A DNA stretch of 64,000 nt from Flagellimonas sp. MMG031 (GCF_040112705.1 NZ_CP157804.1:312501-376500); one strand, 5' to 3'; counted from the stretch's first letter, positions 1 to 8,516 are shown. Notes: generated from the letters alone by a model not told the origin. Made by a program: numbers and translations.

Positions 1-1
1 G

Positions 2-484
2 CGGGATGATGATACACTCTTTGAATTTTTGATATTGGAGACCTTTCAAGCCGGATTGAGCTGGATTACCGTATTGCGCAAACGAGAAAATTTTAGGAAA
101 GCCTTCGACCGGTTCAATTACCGAAAAATTGCTGCCTACGACCAAAAAAAGGTCGATTCCCTGCTACAGGATCCCGGCATCATCAGAAATAAATTAAAAG
201 TGAACGCTACCATATCCAACGCCAAAGCTTTTATGGAAATCCAAAAAGAATTTGGTAGCTTCAATACCTACATTTGGGATTTTGTGGATGGTGAGCCCAT
301 CAAAAACCAATGGAAAAATTACAAGGATGCCCCTGCGACCACCACTGTTTCCGATGCCATTAGCAAAGATTTAAAGAAAAGAGGCTTCAAGTTTGTTGGT
401 AGTACCGTAATTTACGCCCACATGCAGGCCACCGGTATGGTCAACGACCACGAAGTAAACTGTTTTAGATACCATGAAGTTTAA
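2..484 (+). CDS. tag: DNA-3-methyladenine glycosylase I, 5' end outside window
   Basis: Base-excision repair enzyme that removes 3-methyladenine from alkylated DNA in the cytoplasm. The reading frame is open from the first full codon at base 2, so the N-terminus, including the first zinc ligands of the family, lies outside the window. The visible part follows E. coli Tag closely: LETFQAGLSW holds the catalytic-site Glu, then LKKRGFKFVGST, and the C-terminal NDHEVNC carries the His-x3-Cys half of the structural zinc site. The stop overlaps the ATG of the next gene by 11 bases, which suggests co-transcription. The assignment is firm. Confidence 0.95.
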   Translation, partial: RDDDTLFEFLILETFQAGLSWITVLRKRENFRKAFDRFNYRKIAAYDQKKVDSLLQDPGIIRNKLKVNATISNAKAFMEIQKEFGSFNTYIWDFVDGEPIKNQWKNYKDAPATTTVSDAISKDLKKRGFKFVGSTVIYAHMQATGMVNDHEVNCFRYHEV

Positions 485-1055
485 CCCTTTACTCCTTTTT
501 ATGCTTGTGACAATGCAATTTGGTGTTGCACAGAACAAGTACGAACGTGAATCAAGGATAGATGAGGAAGAATTCCCCAAAGCTTCCTACCTGTTGATAC
601 AAGATTACTTGGACGATGCCAAACGCATCCGTTTTTATAAAGAAACGGACAGCATCAAAAAAAGCTACGAAGCCAAGTTTAAAAAAGGAAGGCTTCACTA
701 CAGCGTGGAATTTGATGAAAATGGAAAATTGGAGGATGTCGAGTTTATCATAAAGGAGCAGGATGTTCCCAACGAGACTTGGGGCACCATTCTGTTCTAT
801 CTTGATGAAAACCATGCCAAATATCGAATCAAAAAAATCCAACAGCAATATCCTTTGCTGGATGGGCAATCCGAGAAAAAGCTCCTGCACAATGCCTTCC
901 AAAACCTGATTTTGCCCGTGGTGAACTATGAACTGATTTTTTCCGCCAAAAAGGACAAGGAATTTCAAGAGTACGAAGCGCTGTTTGATGCAGAGGGCCA
1001 ATTGATACAAATCCGCAAATCGTTCCCACCAAGTTATGACCATGTACTTTACTAG
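474..1055 (+). CDS. Secreted hypothetical protein
   Basis: A 193-residue protein with a clear signal peptide (MKFNPLLLFMLVTMQFGVAQ), so probably periplasmic. The mature part is highly charged. It contains the repeated pattern of short beta strands ending in DENGKLEDVEF and DAEGQLIQIRK, which resembles PepSY-like folds, but I do not recognise the family. It overlaps tag by 11 bases upstream and the DUF2490 gene by 20 bases downstream, so the three genes form one transcription unit. Function unknown. Confidence 0.8.
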   Translation: MKFNPLLLFMLVTMQFGVAQNKYERESRIDEEEFPKASYLLIQDYLDDAKRIRFYKETDSIKKSYEAKFKKGRLHYSVEFDENGKLEDVEFIIKEQDVPNETWGTILFYLDENHAKYRIKKIQQQYPLLDGQSEKKLLHNAFQNLILPVVNYELIFSAKKDKEFQEYEALFDAEGQLIQIRKSFPPSYDHVLY

Positions 1056-1725
1056 GTGGTTTTTTGGGCTGCTGCTATTGTTGTCTTTGGTCAGCGTTCG
1101 GGCCCAAGAAAACCTTACAGCCTATTGGCAGCCACAAGTGGCCGTCAATTACAAGGTTTCCGGGTCCTATTCGCACAATTTTTCATTGGCCAACCGAAAT
1201 TACATTTTTGACGATGAAGTGGCGACCTTGCGGGTGAGGCAATTGGATCTTGCGCATTTTTCCAACCTTAAGATTCAGGGGAACCAAAGTGTGGCCCTTG
1301 GTATCCAATACCGTTTCCGAAATACCTTTGAGGATAGGGAAAACGAACTGCGGCTCACCCAACAATACAACATTACCCACAAACCTCTCGCTATCCGCTA
1401 CGGACACCGGCTTAGGGCAGAGCAGCGAATTACCAACTCCTTGACCACACATCGGTTCCGATATCGCTTTGCCGTGGATTTTCCATTACAGGGCGAAAAA
1501 TTGGACCCTGGGGAACCCTACTTTGTGGGCAGCCTGGAAAGCCTATTGAGCGTGGCGAAGCAAAACCTCCCTGAGTACGATACCCGATTATCGGGACAGA
1601 TAGGCTGGGAACTTAACGGTGGCCTTAAGTTCCAAATGGGTGTAGAATATCGGATAGAGGATTTTACGGCCAGTCAACCACAAAATGTGCTTTTTTTATT
1701 GACGAGTGCGCAGTTCTCCCTGTAA
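1036..1725 (+). CDS. DUF2490 family outer-membrane barrel protein
   Basis: A 229-residue protein with a signal peptide ending near VRAQ, followed by ENLTAYWQPQVAVNYKVSG and many alternating amphipathic strands ending in the aromatic FLLTSAQFSL. This is the layout of DUF2490, a predicted outer-membrane beta-barrel of unknown role found across Bacteroidetes. The start at 1036 has a second in-frame ATG two codons later; either fits. It is last in the tag operon. Its 3' end overlaps that of aat on the other strand by 30 bases. Confidence 0.8.
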   Translation: MTMYFTRWFFGLLLLLSLVSVRAQENLTAYWQPQVAVNYKVSGSYSHNFSLANRNYIFDDEVATLRVRQLDLAHFSNLKIQGNQSVALGIQYRFRNTFEDRENELRLTQQYNITHKPLAIRYGHRLRAEQRITNSLTTHRFRYRFAVDFPLQGEKLDPGEPYFVGSLESLLSVAKQNLPEYDTRLSGQIGWELNGGLKFQMGVEYRIEDFTASQPQNVLFLLTSAQFSL

Positions 1726-2370
1726 AATTTTTACGAATTCCGCTCGTGGGACCAATTCTGCACCCAAACTCTCCAAATGGGGGGTATACACTTGACAATC
1801 GATGGCCAAGTATCCGTTCTTATCCAGTTCCCGGGCCATTTGGATGAACGCAAATTTAGACGCATTGGGCCGTAAACTGAACATGCTTTCCCCGCAAAAT
1901 ACGTGTCCAAGGTCAACCCCGTAGAGTCCGCCCACCAGCTCACCGTCCTCCCAGACTTCATAAGAGCGTGTATGGCCTTTTTGGTGCAGATTCATATAGG
2001 CCGTTTTCATTTCGGGGGTAATCCAGGTTCCGTCCTGACCCTTTCGTAGAACCTTGGCGCAATGGTCCATTACTTTTTCAAAACAAGTATTTTGGGTCAA
2101 GGTAAATTGGCCGTCACGAATCACCTTTCGCATGCTTTTGGATACTTTCACCTTCTTAGGAAAAAGAACCATACGGGGGTCGGGGGCCCACCATAAAATC
2201 AAGGAATCATCGTTGAACCAAGGAAAAATTCCATTTTTATAGGCCAACAACAACCGTTCTGGGGAGAGGTCTCCACCTACCGCTAGCAGGCCATCCTCAC
2301 TGGCCCGATCCACCGGGGGAAACTCCAACCTTTTGTTCAAAAAGTATAGGGGCGTGTTTTCCACGTGCAT
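1696..2370 (-). CDS. aat: Leucyl/phenylalanyl-tRNA--protein transferase
   Basis: Transfers Leu or Phe from aminoacyl-tRNA to proteins with N-terminal Lys or Arg, marking them for ClpAP degradation in the bacterial N-end rule pathway. The 224 residues match the family end to end: FPPVDRASEDGLLAVGGDLS at the N-terminus, NGIFPWF, WWAPDPRMVL, and GGLYGVDLGHVFCGESMF in the catalytic GNAT-like domain. The length is usual. It stands alone on the minus strand, with its 3' end overlapping the DUF2490 gene. Very secure. Confidence 0.96.
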   Translation of the reverse strand: MHVENTPLYFLNKRLEFPPVDRASEDGLLAVGGDLSPERLLLAYKNGIFPWFNDDSLILWWAPDPRMVLFPKKVKVSKSMRKVIRDGQFTLTQNTCFEKVMDHCAKVLRKGQDGTWITPEMKTAYMNLHQKGHTRSYEVWEDGELVGGLYGVDLGHVFCGESMFSLRPNASKFAFIQMARELDKNGYLAIDCQVYTPHLESLGAELVPRAEFVKILQGELRTRQ

Positions 2371-2395
2371 TTTTTTCTAAAAATACAAATCGGGC

Positions 2396-2433
2396 CAAAA
2401 ACAAGAAAATCTGGACGGTAGGGTCCAGATTTC
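2396..2433 (-). terminator. Rho-independent terminator of the DUF3127 gene
   Basis: Perfect 10-base inverted repeat, AAATCTGGAC (2407-2416) and GTCCAGATTT (2423-2432), six-base loop. On the minus strand it is followed by a T-rich tail (TTTTCTTGTTTTT). It lies just past the stop of the minus-strand gene ending at 2461. Confidence 0.75.
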
Positions 2434-2460
2434 CAGTATAATTATCATTAAACGTGTCGA

Positions 2461-2841
2461 TTAAAAAGGCAAATCGTCGTGATCTTCTTCGTTATAATCG
2501 TCCGCAGGCTCAAAGGCCTCCATGGGAGGAACAGGTGGCATATTGTCGGCACCGGACTGTTCGGGCTGAAGGTTCTCGATGCGCCAACCTTGGATGGAGT
2601 TGAAATACTTGGTTTCGCCCTGTGGGTTTACCCATTCCCTGCCCCTTAGGTTGATGCTGATCTTTACCATTTGTCCAACACTGTAATTATTCAGTAAATC
2701 GCATTTATCCTGCACAAACTCCACCAAAATGTGTTGTGGATATTGTTCCTCTGTGGTAACGACCACTTCTCTTTTTCGGAAACCGTTGTTACCGTAGGTC
2801 TTGGTTTCGTCTATCATTTTGATTCTTCCCTGAACTTCCAT
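2461..2841 (-). CDS. DUF3127 OB-fold protein with SSB-like C-terminal tip
   Basis: A 126-residue DUF3127 protein, a Bacteroidetes family expected to adopt an OB fold. Seen: an N-terminal strand-rich domain (MEVQGRIKMIDETKTYG, then VVVTTEEQYPQHILVEF), a NYSVGQMVKISINLRG stretch like the SSB core, a Pro-rich linker, and an acidic tail ending EEDHDDLPF. The true ssb gene at 36548-37009 ends EEDDDLPF, the tip that docks SSB partner proteins. I infer a single-strand nucleic-acid-binding accessory protein that shares SSB partners. Single gene with its own promoter box and terminator. Confidence 0.85.
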   Translation of the reverse strand: MEVQGRIKMIDETKTYGNNGFRKREVVVTTEEQYPQHILVEFVQDKCDLLNNYSVGQMVKISINLRGREWVNPQGETKYFNSIQGWRIENLQPEQSGADNMPPVPPMEAFEPADDYNEEDHDDLPF

Positions 2842-2866
2842 GCAATGTTAATTTTTGTTGAAAACC

Positions 2867-2874
2867 CAAAAGTA
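2867..2874 (-). promoter_or_regulatory. Candidate -7 box of the DUF3127 gene
   Basis: TACTTTTG on the minus strand fits the Bacteroidetes sigma-ABfr -7 consensus TAnnTTTG, 26 bases before the ATG. No clear -33 TTTG partner was found. Confidence 0.4.
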
Positions 2875-2963
2875 CATAAAATGAATTCCATTGGCATCCG
2901 TTATTTCAACGAACTATCAACATGTTTTCCATTTCCCTATCTTTAAAAACAATTTGACCATCC

Positions 2964-4115
2964 ATGAACTTTAGCTCAAAACGGAAAACTTCCAACCTTA
3001 TCCTCTTGATCTCGGCATTCGTTATTGTGAGCCTTATTTTATGGAACACCAACAGTTTTTTCAAAAAATTTAAGGAGGAAGAGCGACTCAAAATGGAAAT
3101 ATGGGCCACGGCCCAGTTGGAGCTGGTGCAATCTTCGGTGGACCAAGAGCTGGGAAACCTTACCCTAAAAGTTTTAGGAAACAACACCTCAACTCCCATG
3201 ATTTTGGTGAACGAAGAGGGCTCCTATAAAACCCACAACATTCCGGAGGACAAAATCGGTGACAGTGTCTACATCCGAAAAAAAATCGCCCAATTCAGGA
3301 ACGAGAACGAACCTATACAGATCATACAGGAAGATGAACTCTTGGAAACCCTGTATTATGGCAACTCCGAGGTGCTGAACAAATTAAAGTATTATCCACT
3401 GGCCCTATTATTGATCATTTTTCTATTTGGTGCGGTCATTTTCTTTTTCTTCCGGACCAACAAGGCATCGGAACAGAACAAACTATGGGCGGGAATGGCC
3501 AAGGAAACCGCGCACCAGATCGGAACGCCCCTAACTTCTTTATTGGGCTGGAACGAACTGTTGAAATCTGAGGCCATCAACCCAGAGGTAACCCGTGAAA
3601 TCGCAAAGGACATCAGCCGACTGGAAACCATTACCGAGCGTTTTTCCAAAATAGGTTCCGTGCCCGAACTGCGAAAACACGATATTGTTTCAGAAACCAA
3701 AAAGGCCTACGACTACCTCAAGCAGCGCAGTTCCAAATTGGTGCATTTTTCCTTCAGCTCCAATGTAGAGGAAGCCGCGGTGCTAATGAACCCTCCTTTG
3801 TACAATTGGAGTATAGAAAACTTGGTAAAAAACGGCATCGATGCCATGAAGGGAAAGGGCAATATCGCCATCCAAATTGAAAAAAAGGGCCAAAACATCA
3901 ACATATTGGTCTCCGATACCGGACACGGCATCCCAAAAAGCGATTTCCAGAACATTTTCAATCCTGGGGTCACTTCCAAGCAAAGAGGCTGGGGTTTAGG
4001 GCTTTCGTTGGTAAAAAGAATCGTGGAAGAGTACCATAAAGGAAAAATTAAAGTATTTTCGTCAAGCAAGGAAGGAACCATCATGCAAATTTCCCTGAAA
4101 GCACTAGAAAATTGA
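2964..4115 (+). CDS. Membrane sensor histidine kinase
   Basis: A 383-residue two-component sensor. Two membrane helices (about residues 11-28 and 144-163) flank a small periplasmic loop of about 115 residues with no recognised ligand domain. The cytoplasmic part has a His-phosphoacceptor box, AKETAHQIGTPLTSL (His184), the N box ENLVKNGIDAM, the G1 box SDTGHGIP and the G2 box GWGLGLSLVKRIVEEYHKG. The AHQIGTPL form of the H box is typical of Bacteroidetes kinases. No response regulator gene is adjacent, so the partner is elsewhere. The next gene starts 4 bases after the stop and is probably co-expressed. Confidence 0.93.
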   Translation: MNFSSKRKTSNLILLISAFVIVSLILWNTNSFFKKFKEEERLKMEIWATAQLELVQSSVDQELGNLTLKVLGNNTSTPMILVNEEGSYKTHNIPEDKIGDSVYIRKKIAQFRNENEPIQIIQEDELLETLYYGNSEVLNKLKYYPLALLLIIFLFGAVIFFFFRTNKASEQNKLWAGMAKETAHQIGTPLTSLLGWNELLKSEAINPEVTREIAKDISRLETITERFSKIGSVPELRKHDIVSETKKAYDYLKQRSSKLVHFSFSSNVEEAAVLMNPPLYNWSIENLVKNGIDAMKGKGNIAIQIEKKGQNINILVSDTGHGIPKSDFQNIFNPGVTSKQRGWGLGLSLVKRIVEEYHKGKIKVFSSSKEGTIMQISLKALEN

Positions 4116-4118
4116 ATT

Positions 4119-4463
4119 ATGGCCGAGGAAAAACAACTTGTAATACAGGAAGCTGACATCACCAACAACTGTCCCGAGTGTTTTAATCAGGAACTCAAGA
4201 TCACATTTTACCAAAAACATACGTATAATGCCTTGTACCATAGAACCACAGGAGTGGTAACCCACGAGATCAAGTGCAAAAAATGTAACTCTGTTATTTA
4301 CCCCGTAAACTGGACCCCAGACATTGAAAGGGTCTTTAATTACTACAACAAATTGGTAAAACCAGACCGGCCAGCAGTACGGTTTACCATGTTGTTCTTC
4401 ATTATTTTGATCCTGATGCTGTGCTTAGCGGCGGCAGGCGTTTACTTTTATTTGGAAAGTTAA
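4119..4463 (+). CDS. Zinc-ribbon-like protein with C-terminal membrane anchor
   Basis: A 114-residue protein of unknown function. It has two Cys pairs, NNCPEC near residue 14 and IKCKKC near residue 51, that could form a four-Cys zinc site. A single hydrophobic segment at the C-terminus (FTMLFFIILILMLCLAAAGVYFY) would make it a tail-anchored inner-membrane protein with the ribbon in the cytoplasm. The tight spacing after the histidine kinase suggests a shared role in that signalling unit, but this is inference. The 3' end overlaps that of the HIT gene by 4 bases. Confidence 0.75.
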   Translation: MAEEKQLVIQEADITNNCPECFNQELKITFYQKHTYNALYHRTTGVVTHEIKCKKCNSVIYPVNWTPDIERVFNYYNKLVKPDRPAVRFTMLFFIILILMLCLAAAGVYFYLES

Positions 4464-4849
4464 AGTTTGGACCGGATAGCTTCCGCCACGGCTTCAAATT
4501 CTTCTTCGCTAAGTTTCTCTTTGTGTTGAAAAGTGGCATTGGCCATGCTTTGAAGTGGAATCAAATGAACGTGCACATGGGGCACTTCCAGGCCTATTAC
4601 GGACATGCCCACCCGCTTACAGGGCACTGCTTTCTCCAAGGCCATCCCCACATTTCGTGAAAAGGCCATCAATCGCATGTACGATTCCTCATCCAGGTCC
4701 ATCATCTTATCCACCTCTTTTTTGGGAACGCACAAGGTATGTCCCTTGGCATTGGGGTTGATGTCCAGAAAAGCAAAATTGTACTCGTCCTCAGCTATTT
4801 TGTAACTTGGAATGTCTCCATTGATGATTTTTGTGAATATACTGGCCAT
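4460..4849 (-). CDS. HIT family nucleotide-binding protein
   Basis: A 129-residue Hint-type HIT protein, a cytoplasmic hydrolase acting on AMP-linked substrates such as adenosine phosphoramidates. The active-site triad HVHVHLIP lies at residues 91-97, preceded by GMSVIGLEVP. The N-terminus SIFTKIINGDIPSYKIAED and NPNAKGHTLCVPKKEV are family signatures. It lies downstream of greA on the same strand, but a terminator stands between them. The physiological substrate cannot be told from sequence. Confidence 0.93.
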   Translation of the reverse strand: MASIFTKIINGDIPSYKIAEDEYNFAFLDINPNAKGHTLCVPKKEVDKMMDLDEESYMRLMAFSRNVGMALEKAVPCKRVGMSVIGLEVPHVHVHLIPLQSMANATFQHKEKLSEEEFEAVAEAIRSKL

Positions 4850-4862
4850 TTTGATTCGGTTT

Positions 4863-4896
4863 TAAAATAAAAAATCCCATTTTGCAATGGGATTAA
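4863..4896 (-). terminator. Rho-independent terminator of greA
   Basis: Inverted repeat AATCCCATT (4873-4881) and AATGGGATT (4886-4894) with a 4-base loop, followed on the minus strand by TTTTTTATTTT. It sits between the greA stop and the HIT start, so HIT expression needs read-through or its own promoter. Confidence 0.75.
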
Positions 4897-4917
4897 ATAT
4901 AACCAATTAAGTTACGC

Positions 4918-5394
4918 TTACTCTCTTGTGATCTCCAAAATTTCAAACTTCAAGGTTCCGTTGGGTACTTTGATCTCGGCCACATCGCCCACCTTTTTGC
5001 CCAACAGCCCCTTTCCAATCGGAGAGGTTACGGAAATTTTTCCTTTCTTCAGGTCTGCTTCGCTCTCCGCCACCAAGGTGTACTTCATTTCCATACCATT
5101 GTTCTGGTTCTTGAGCTTCACGGTAGATAGCACCAATATTTTAGAGGTATCCAATTGGGATTCATCGATTAAACGAGCGTTGGCCAAGGTTTCTTCCATC
5201 TTGGAAATTTTCATCTCCAACAATCCCTGTGCTTCTTTGGCCGCATCGTATTCCGCATTTTCGGATAGGTCTCCCTTGTCCCTTGCCTCTGCAATAGCTT
5301 GTGACGCTTTGGGGCGCTCCACATCCTTCAGGTAGTTTAGCTCGTCCCTCAATTTTTTCAGTCCTTCGGGCGTATAATATGAAACTTTGCTCAT
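4918..5394 (-). CDS. greA: Transcription elongation factor GreA
   Basis: Rescues backtracked RNA polymerase by stimulating its intrinsic transcript cleavage through the secondary channel. The ATG at 5394 gives 158 residues starting MSKVSYYTPEG, the normal length; an open frame upstream of this has no homologous content. The N-terminal coiled coil carries the acidic tip in DKGDLSENAEYDAAKE, and the C-terminal FKBP-like domain has SPIGKGLLGKKVGD and ends in FEILEITRE. A TATATTTG box at 5524-5531 on the minus strand may be its promoter. Confidence 0.96.
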   Translation of the reverse strand: MSKVSYYTPEGLKKLRDELNYLKDVERPKASQAIAEARDKGDLSENAEYDAAKEAQGLLEMKISKMEETLANARLIDESQLDTSKILVLSTVKLKNQNNGMEMKYTLVAESEADLKKGKISVTSPIGKGLLGKKVGDVAEIKVPNGTLKFEILEITRE

Positions 5395-5580
5395 GACGTT
5401 TAGTTTTAATACAAAAAGACATCGAAGAAAATCGAAAAATTTCCCCAATGTACACTTCCTCTACAAATACAAAAAATCCTCAACGATTCCCATGACCTGC
5501 ATGGTTTTTGCGAGGATTTAACGCAAATATAGGCAATTTTTGATCAACTTTGCGCCTGTAACCCTTTGAAATCAATTACC

Positions 5581-6018
5581 ATGAAGCATCTCTGGGCCCT
5601 TGTTTTGCTTGTGCTTATGCTCTCCTGCAGTTCGGATACGACCAACCGCAATCCTTATTTGCAAGAGGTTCGGTTTCGGTTTGAAATCAACCTGAACCTA
5701 CCGCTTTACAACGACTTGAACAACATTGGAAATCCCGTTTATGTGGGCAACAATGGCGTGGGAACACGAGGAGCTTTTGTAATCAAGGCCAGCTTAAATA
5801 CCTTCTATGCTTTTGAGGCCAGTTGTCCCAACCACACGCCCAATGAGTGTTCTACCATGACCATAGACGGACAGAACGTGGTCTGCGGCTGCGAAGGCTA
5901 CACCTACAGCCTTTTTACGGGACAGCAATTGGACCGACCCAATGATGGCAACCGCTACTATGACCTGTTGTTTTACAATGCGGCCCAAAATGGCAACACC
6001 GTGGTCATTTCCAATTGA
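5581..6018 (+). CDS. Rieske-like lipoprotein with altered ligand residues
   Basis: A 145-residue protein with a lipoprotein signal (LVLLVLMLSC, lipobox Cys near residue 16), so anchored in a membrane facing the periplasm. The ATG at 5581 is preferred because the signal peptide starts there. The C-terminal half resembles a Rieske [2Fe-2S] fold: ASCPNHTPNEC, then VVCGCEGYTYSLFTGQ, which lines up with the Rieske pattern CxH...VVCPxHG. The second His is replaced by Glu and the first motif has an extra residue, so a normal Rieske cluster is unlikely; a Cys-rich metal site or a disulfide fold is possible. Single gene; role unknown. Confidence 0.75.
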   Translation: MKHLWALVLLVLMLSCSSDTTNRNPYLQEVRFRFEINLNLPLYNDLNNIGNPVYVGNNGVGTRGAFVIKASLNTFYAFEASCPNHTPNECSTMTIDGQNVVCGCEGYTYSLFTGQQLDRPNDGNRYYDLLFYNAAQNGNTVVISN

Positions 6019-6032
6019 TCTAACACTATGGT

Positions 6033-6071
6033 TAAAAAAGAGGTCCTGCACCTAACTTGCAGAACCTCTTG
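6033..6071 (-). terminator. Terminator of the thiamine-type TonB receptor
   Basis: Inverted repeat AAGAGGTCCTGCA (6039-6051) with TGCAGAACCTCTT (6058-6070), with one bulge mismatch, followed on the minus strand by TTTTTTAACC. It also lies past the plus-strand Rieske-like gene and may serve both. Confidence 0.7.
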
Positions 6072-6086
6072 TCTTACAGTCTTACA

Positions 6087-8336
6087 TTAAAAATTGATAG
6101 TCGCACCCACTAGGAAATTGATGCCTGCCTGTGGATAGTATCCTGCCCCTTCAACAGTGGTAACCGTTCCGGGATTGGAAAAATCATCATTAAAAGTGAA
6201 GAAATATCCGTTGGATACGATATCCGCATCAAAAATATTGTTGACCAATCCAGAAAGCTCAATACTCTTCACAAACGAATTCATGTTGATGGTGTACTGG
6301 AGATTGAAATCGGTTTGGGTATAGCTATCCAAGACGGAATTCTCGGAATCGATATTGCCCATGTACTGTTTTCCCACAAATTTTGACAACAATGATACTT
6401 GAAGATTCGCATTGGGCTGATAGGAAAGGATATTCCCTGCAATCAAACGCGGTGAGTAGGCAATACGGGTATTTCCCAAATTTTGAAGCTCCCCGTCACG
6501 TTCAAAAAAGAAATCGATATTGCGATTATCACTCAAGGCAATATTCGGCCTCCATTGAAAGGTTCTGGATAAGCGAACGTTGGCATCGATTTCCAGGCCT
6601 AACCTATAGCTGTCACCCACGTTGGACCGCAGCGGAGCTCCAACATCGTTCAATTCACCCGTTAGCACCAACTGGTCTTTATAGCGCATGTAGTACACGT
6701 TGGTGTTCAACTGAAAACTTGGGGAAACATACCTCCACCCCAACTCAAAATCGTTCAGCTTTTCGGGCTTTGGACTTCCATTTTCATAATCATTGCGGTT
6801 AGGCTCCCGGTTGGCCCTGGCATACGAAAAGTAAAAGTTGTTGTTTCGGTTGAGATCAAAGGTGATTCCCGCTTTGGGGTTAAAAAAATTGAACGTGTCA
6901 TCCACCAGTCCGGTATCCTCACCATTCGCCTGATAGGTAACCCCTCGATACTGCAGGTCGCCAAACAAGGACCATTTATCCGTTAATCTATAATTGGCCT
7001 TGGTGTAGATGTTGAAATCCGTTTTGGTGGAGTTGTCATCATAATACCTGTCGCGTATTTCGCTATTGCTGGCAAACTCGGCCCAGATAATCTCCCCAAA
7101 GTGGTCACCCTTATATTCATTGTAACCGCCTCCCATGATAAGTTCCAGGTTTTCGTTGTTGTAGGTGGCCGAAAAAATGGTTCCATAAAAATCATTGTCC
7201 AACCATCGACGACGAATCAAATCTGTGGTTTCCACCAGTTCCCCATTCACGGTAAGGGGCTCCAAACCATAAGTGGCAAAATCATCGTCCTCTCGGTATT
7301 GCTCAAAGAAGCCCCGTCCCCGGGTATAATGAACGGCCAAATGGGTGTTCCAAGCAGAATTCCAGGTTTCGAACCAATGCAACTGAAAATGGTCTTGTTT
7401 GTAATTATCCACTTCATTCTCATAATACTGGATATTGCCATTGTCATCGGTATACTCACCTGCCGAATTATAGGTGCGGTCGTTCACCAACTGATCGGCG
7501 GTAATTCCGTTCCATGCCTGATAGGTGATTTCATGGCCTCCAAAAAGCAAGGCCTTCACCAAGGTATTATCATCATTGTAGACGCCTTGTAAAAAATAGC
7601 CATCCAATTCTGAGGATGCCCTATCCACATAGCCGTCCGAAGTAATTCTGGACAATCGGCCTGAAAACTCGATATGGTCGTTCATGAGCCCTGTACTGAA
7701 TTTCACGTTGCTCCGTAAGGTGTTGAAGCTTCCTACGGAGGAAGAAATACGGGCATAGGCCTCTTCGGAAAAAGCATCGGTGAGCATATTCAAACTCGCG
7801 CCAAAGGCTCCCGCACCGTTGGTAGAAGTCCCCACTCCGCGTTGCAGCTGCAAACTTTCGGTGGACGATGCAAAATCGGGCATGTTTACCCAAAATGTTC
7901 CTTGGGATTCGGCATCGTTGTAAGGAATTCCGTTGATGGTTACGTTTACCCGGGTGGCATCGCTACCACGAACACGGATACTGGTATAACCTATCCCTGC
8001 CCCGGCATCGGAGGTCGTGACCACGGCCGGCATAAAGTTCATGAGAATGGGAATGTCCTGGCCAAGGTTACGGGGAGCAATTTCCACCTTGTCCAGATCG
8101 GAAAAGGTAATCGGAAACTCCTTAGTGGCCCGTACACCTTGAACGAGCACCTCATCGAGCACTACTTTTTCTCCCTCGAGGCTGTCAATGGGCTCCTCTT
8201 GGGCACTCATGGTGCCACCTAGGCCAATCAAAGCCAAGGCAATAGTGAACTTTTTGAAATGGTTCCGTTTGTTGTTCCGCGGTTGTTGCGAAGAGCCCGA
8301 AATGGCCCTTTTCTGAATAATTGAATAAAATTTCAT
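6087..8336 (-). CDS. TonB-dependent receptor under TPP riboswitch control (probable thiamine receptor)
   Basis: Outer-membrane active transporter of 749 residues. After an unusually long N-terminal leader (about 30 residues before the hydrophobic core FTIALALIGLGGTMSA) come a plug domain, with DEVLVQGVRATKEFP as TonB box region, IGYTSIRVRGSDATRVNVTI and NGIPYNDAESQGTFWVNMPD, and a 22-strand-type barrel ending in NFLVGATINF. Substrate is inferred from the leader: a TPP riboswitch lies 87 bases upstream, the arrangement known for the thiamine-regulated receptor Omr1 of Bacteroidetes. No other thiamine gene is adjacent, but a thiamine-binding protein and PnuC transporter lie 8 kb away. Confidence 0.93.
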   Translation of the reverse strand: MKFYSIIQKRAISGSSQQPRNNKRNHFKKFTIALALIGLGGTMSAQEEPIDSLEGEKVVLDEVLVQGVRATKEFPITFSDLDKVEIAPRNLGQDIPILMNFMPAVVTTSDAGAGIGYTSIRVRGSDATRVNVTINGIPYNDAESQGTFWVNMPDFASSTESLQLQRGVGTSTNGAGAFGASLNMLTDAFSEEAYARISSSVGSFNTLRSNVKFSTGLMNDHIEFSGRLSRITSDGYVDRASSELDGYFLQGVYNDDNTLVKALLFGGHEITYQAWNGITADQLVNDRTYNSAGEYTDDNGNIQYYENEVDNYKQDHFQLHWFETWNSAWNTHLAVHYTRGRGFFEQYREDDDFATYGLEPLTVNGELVETTDLIRRRWLDNDFYGTIFSATYNNENLELIMGGGYNEYKGDHFGEIIWAEFASNSEIRDRYYDDNSTKTDFNIYTKANYRLTDKWSLFGDLQYRGVTYQANGEDTGLVDDTFNFFNPKAGITFDLNRNNNFYFSYARANREPNRNDYENGSPKPEKLNDFELGWRYVSPSFQLNTNVYYMRYKDQLVLTGELNDVGAPLRSNVGDSYRLGLEIDANVRLSRTFQWRPNIALSDNRNIDFFFERDGELQNLGNTRIAYSPRLIAGNILSYQPNANLQVSLLSKFVGKQYMGNIDSENSVLDSYTQTDFNLQYTINMNSFVKSIELSGLVNNIFDADIVSNGYFFTFNDDFSNPGTVTTVEGAGYYPQAGINFLVGATINF

Positions 8337-8422
8337 TCGTAAAAATGTTACGAATAAAAGGGGTCATTATTCTGTGTTAGTAATTGATTTTTGTTTCTTG
8401 AAGAAACATAGAAATTCCAAGA

Positions 8423-8516
8423 TGCGGCTTGCGCATTCCCTTGGCGGCATTACCCGCCCAGGTTCATTGGGTATAATCTCAGCCTTTTGGTAAAAGCACC
8501 CCTTTGAGATGCCGCA
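8423..8516 (-). ncRNA. TPP riboswitch (thi box)
   Basis: On the minus strand the conserved blocks appear in order: GGGGTGC (8496-8502), CTGAGA (8477-8482) followed by TTATACCC, GAACCTG (8459-8465), TAATGCC (8446-8452), and AAGGGAATGC at the 3' end. The P1 stem closes through GCAT/ATGC, and the flanking GCGGC and GCCGC could extend it. It leads the TonB receptor that starts at 8336, so receptor synthesis should fall when thiamine pyrophosphate is plentiful. The match is strong by eye. Confidence 0.93.

Noticed and set aside
552..1043. 163-residue frame on the minus strand
   Set aside because: It lies fully opposite the signal-peptide protein gene, has no start context or family features, and is a shadow of that gene.
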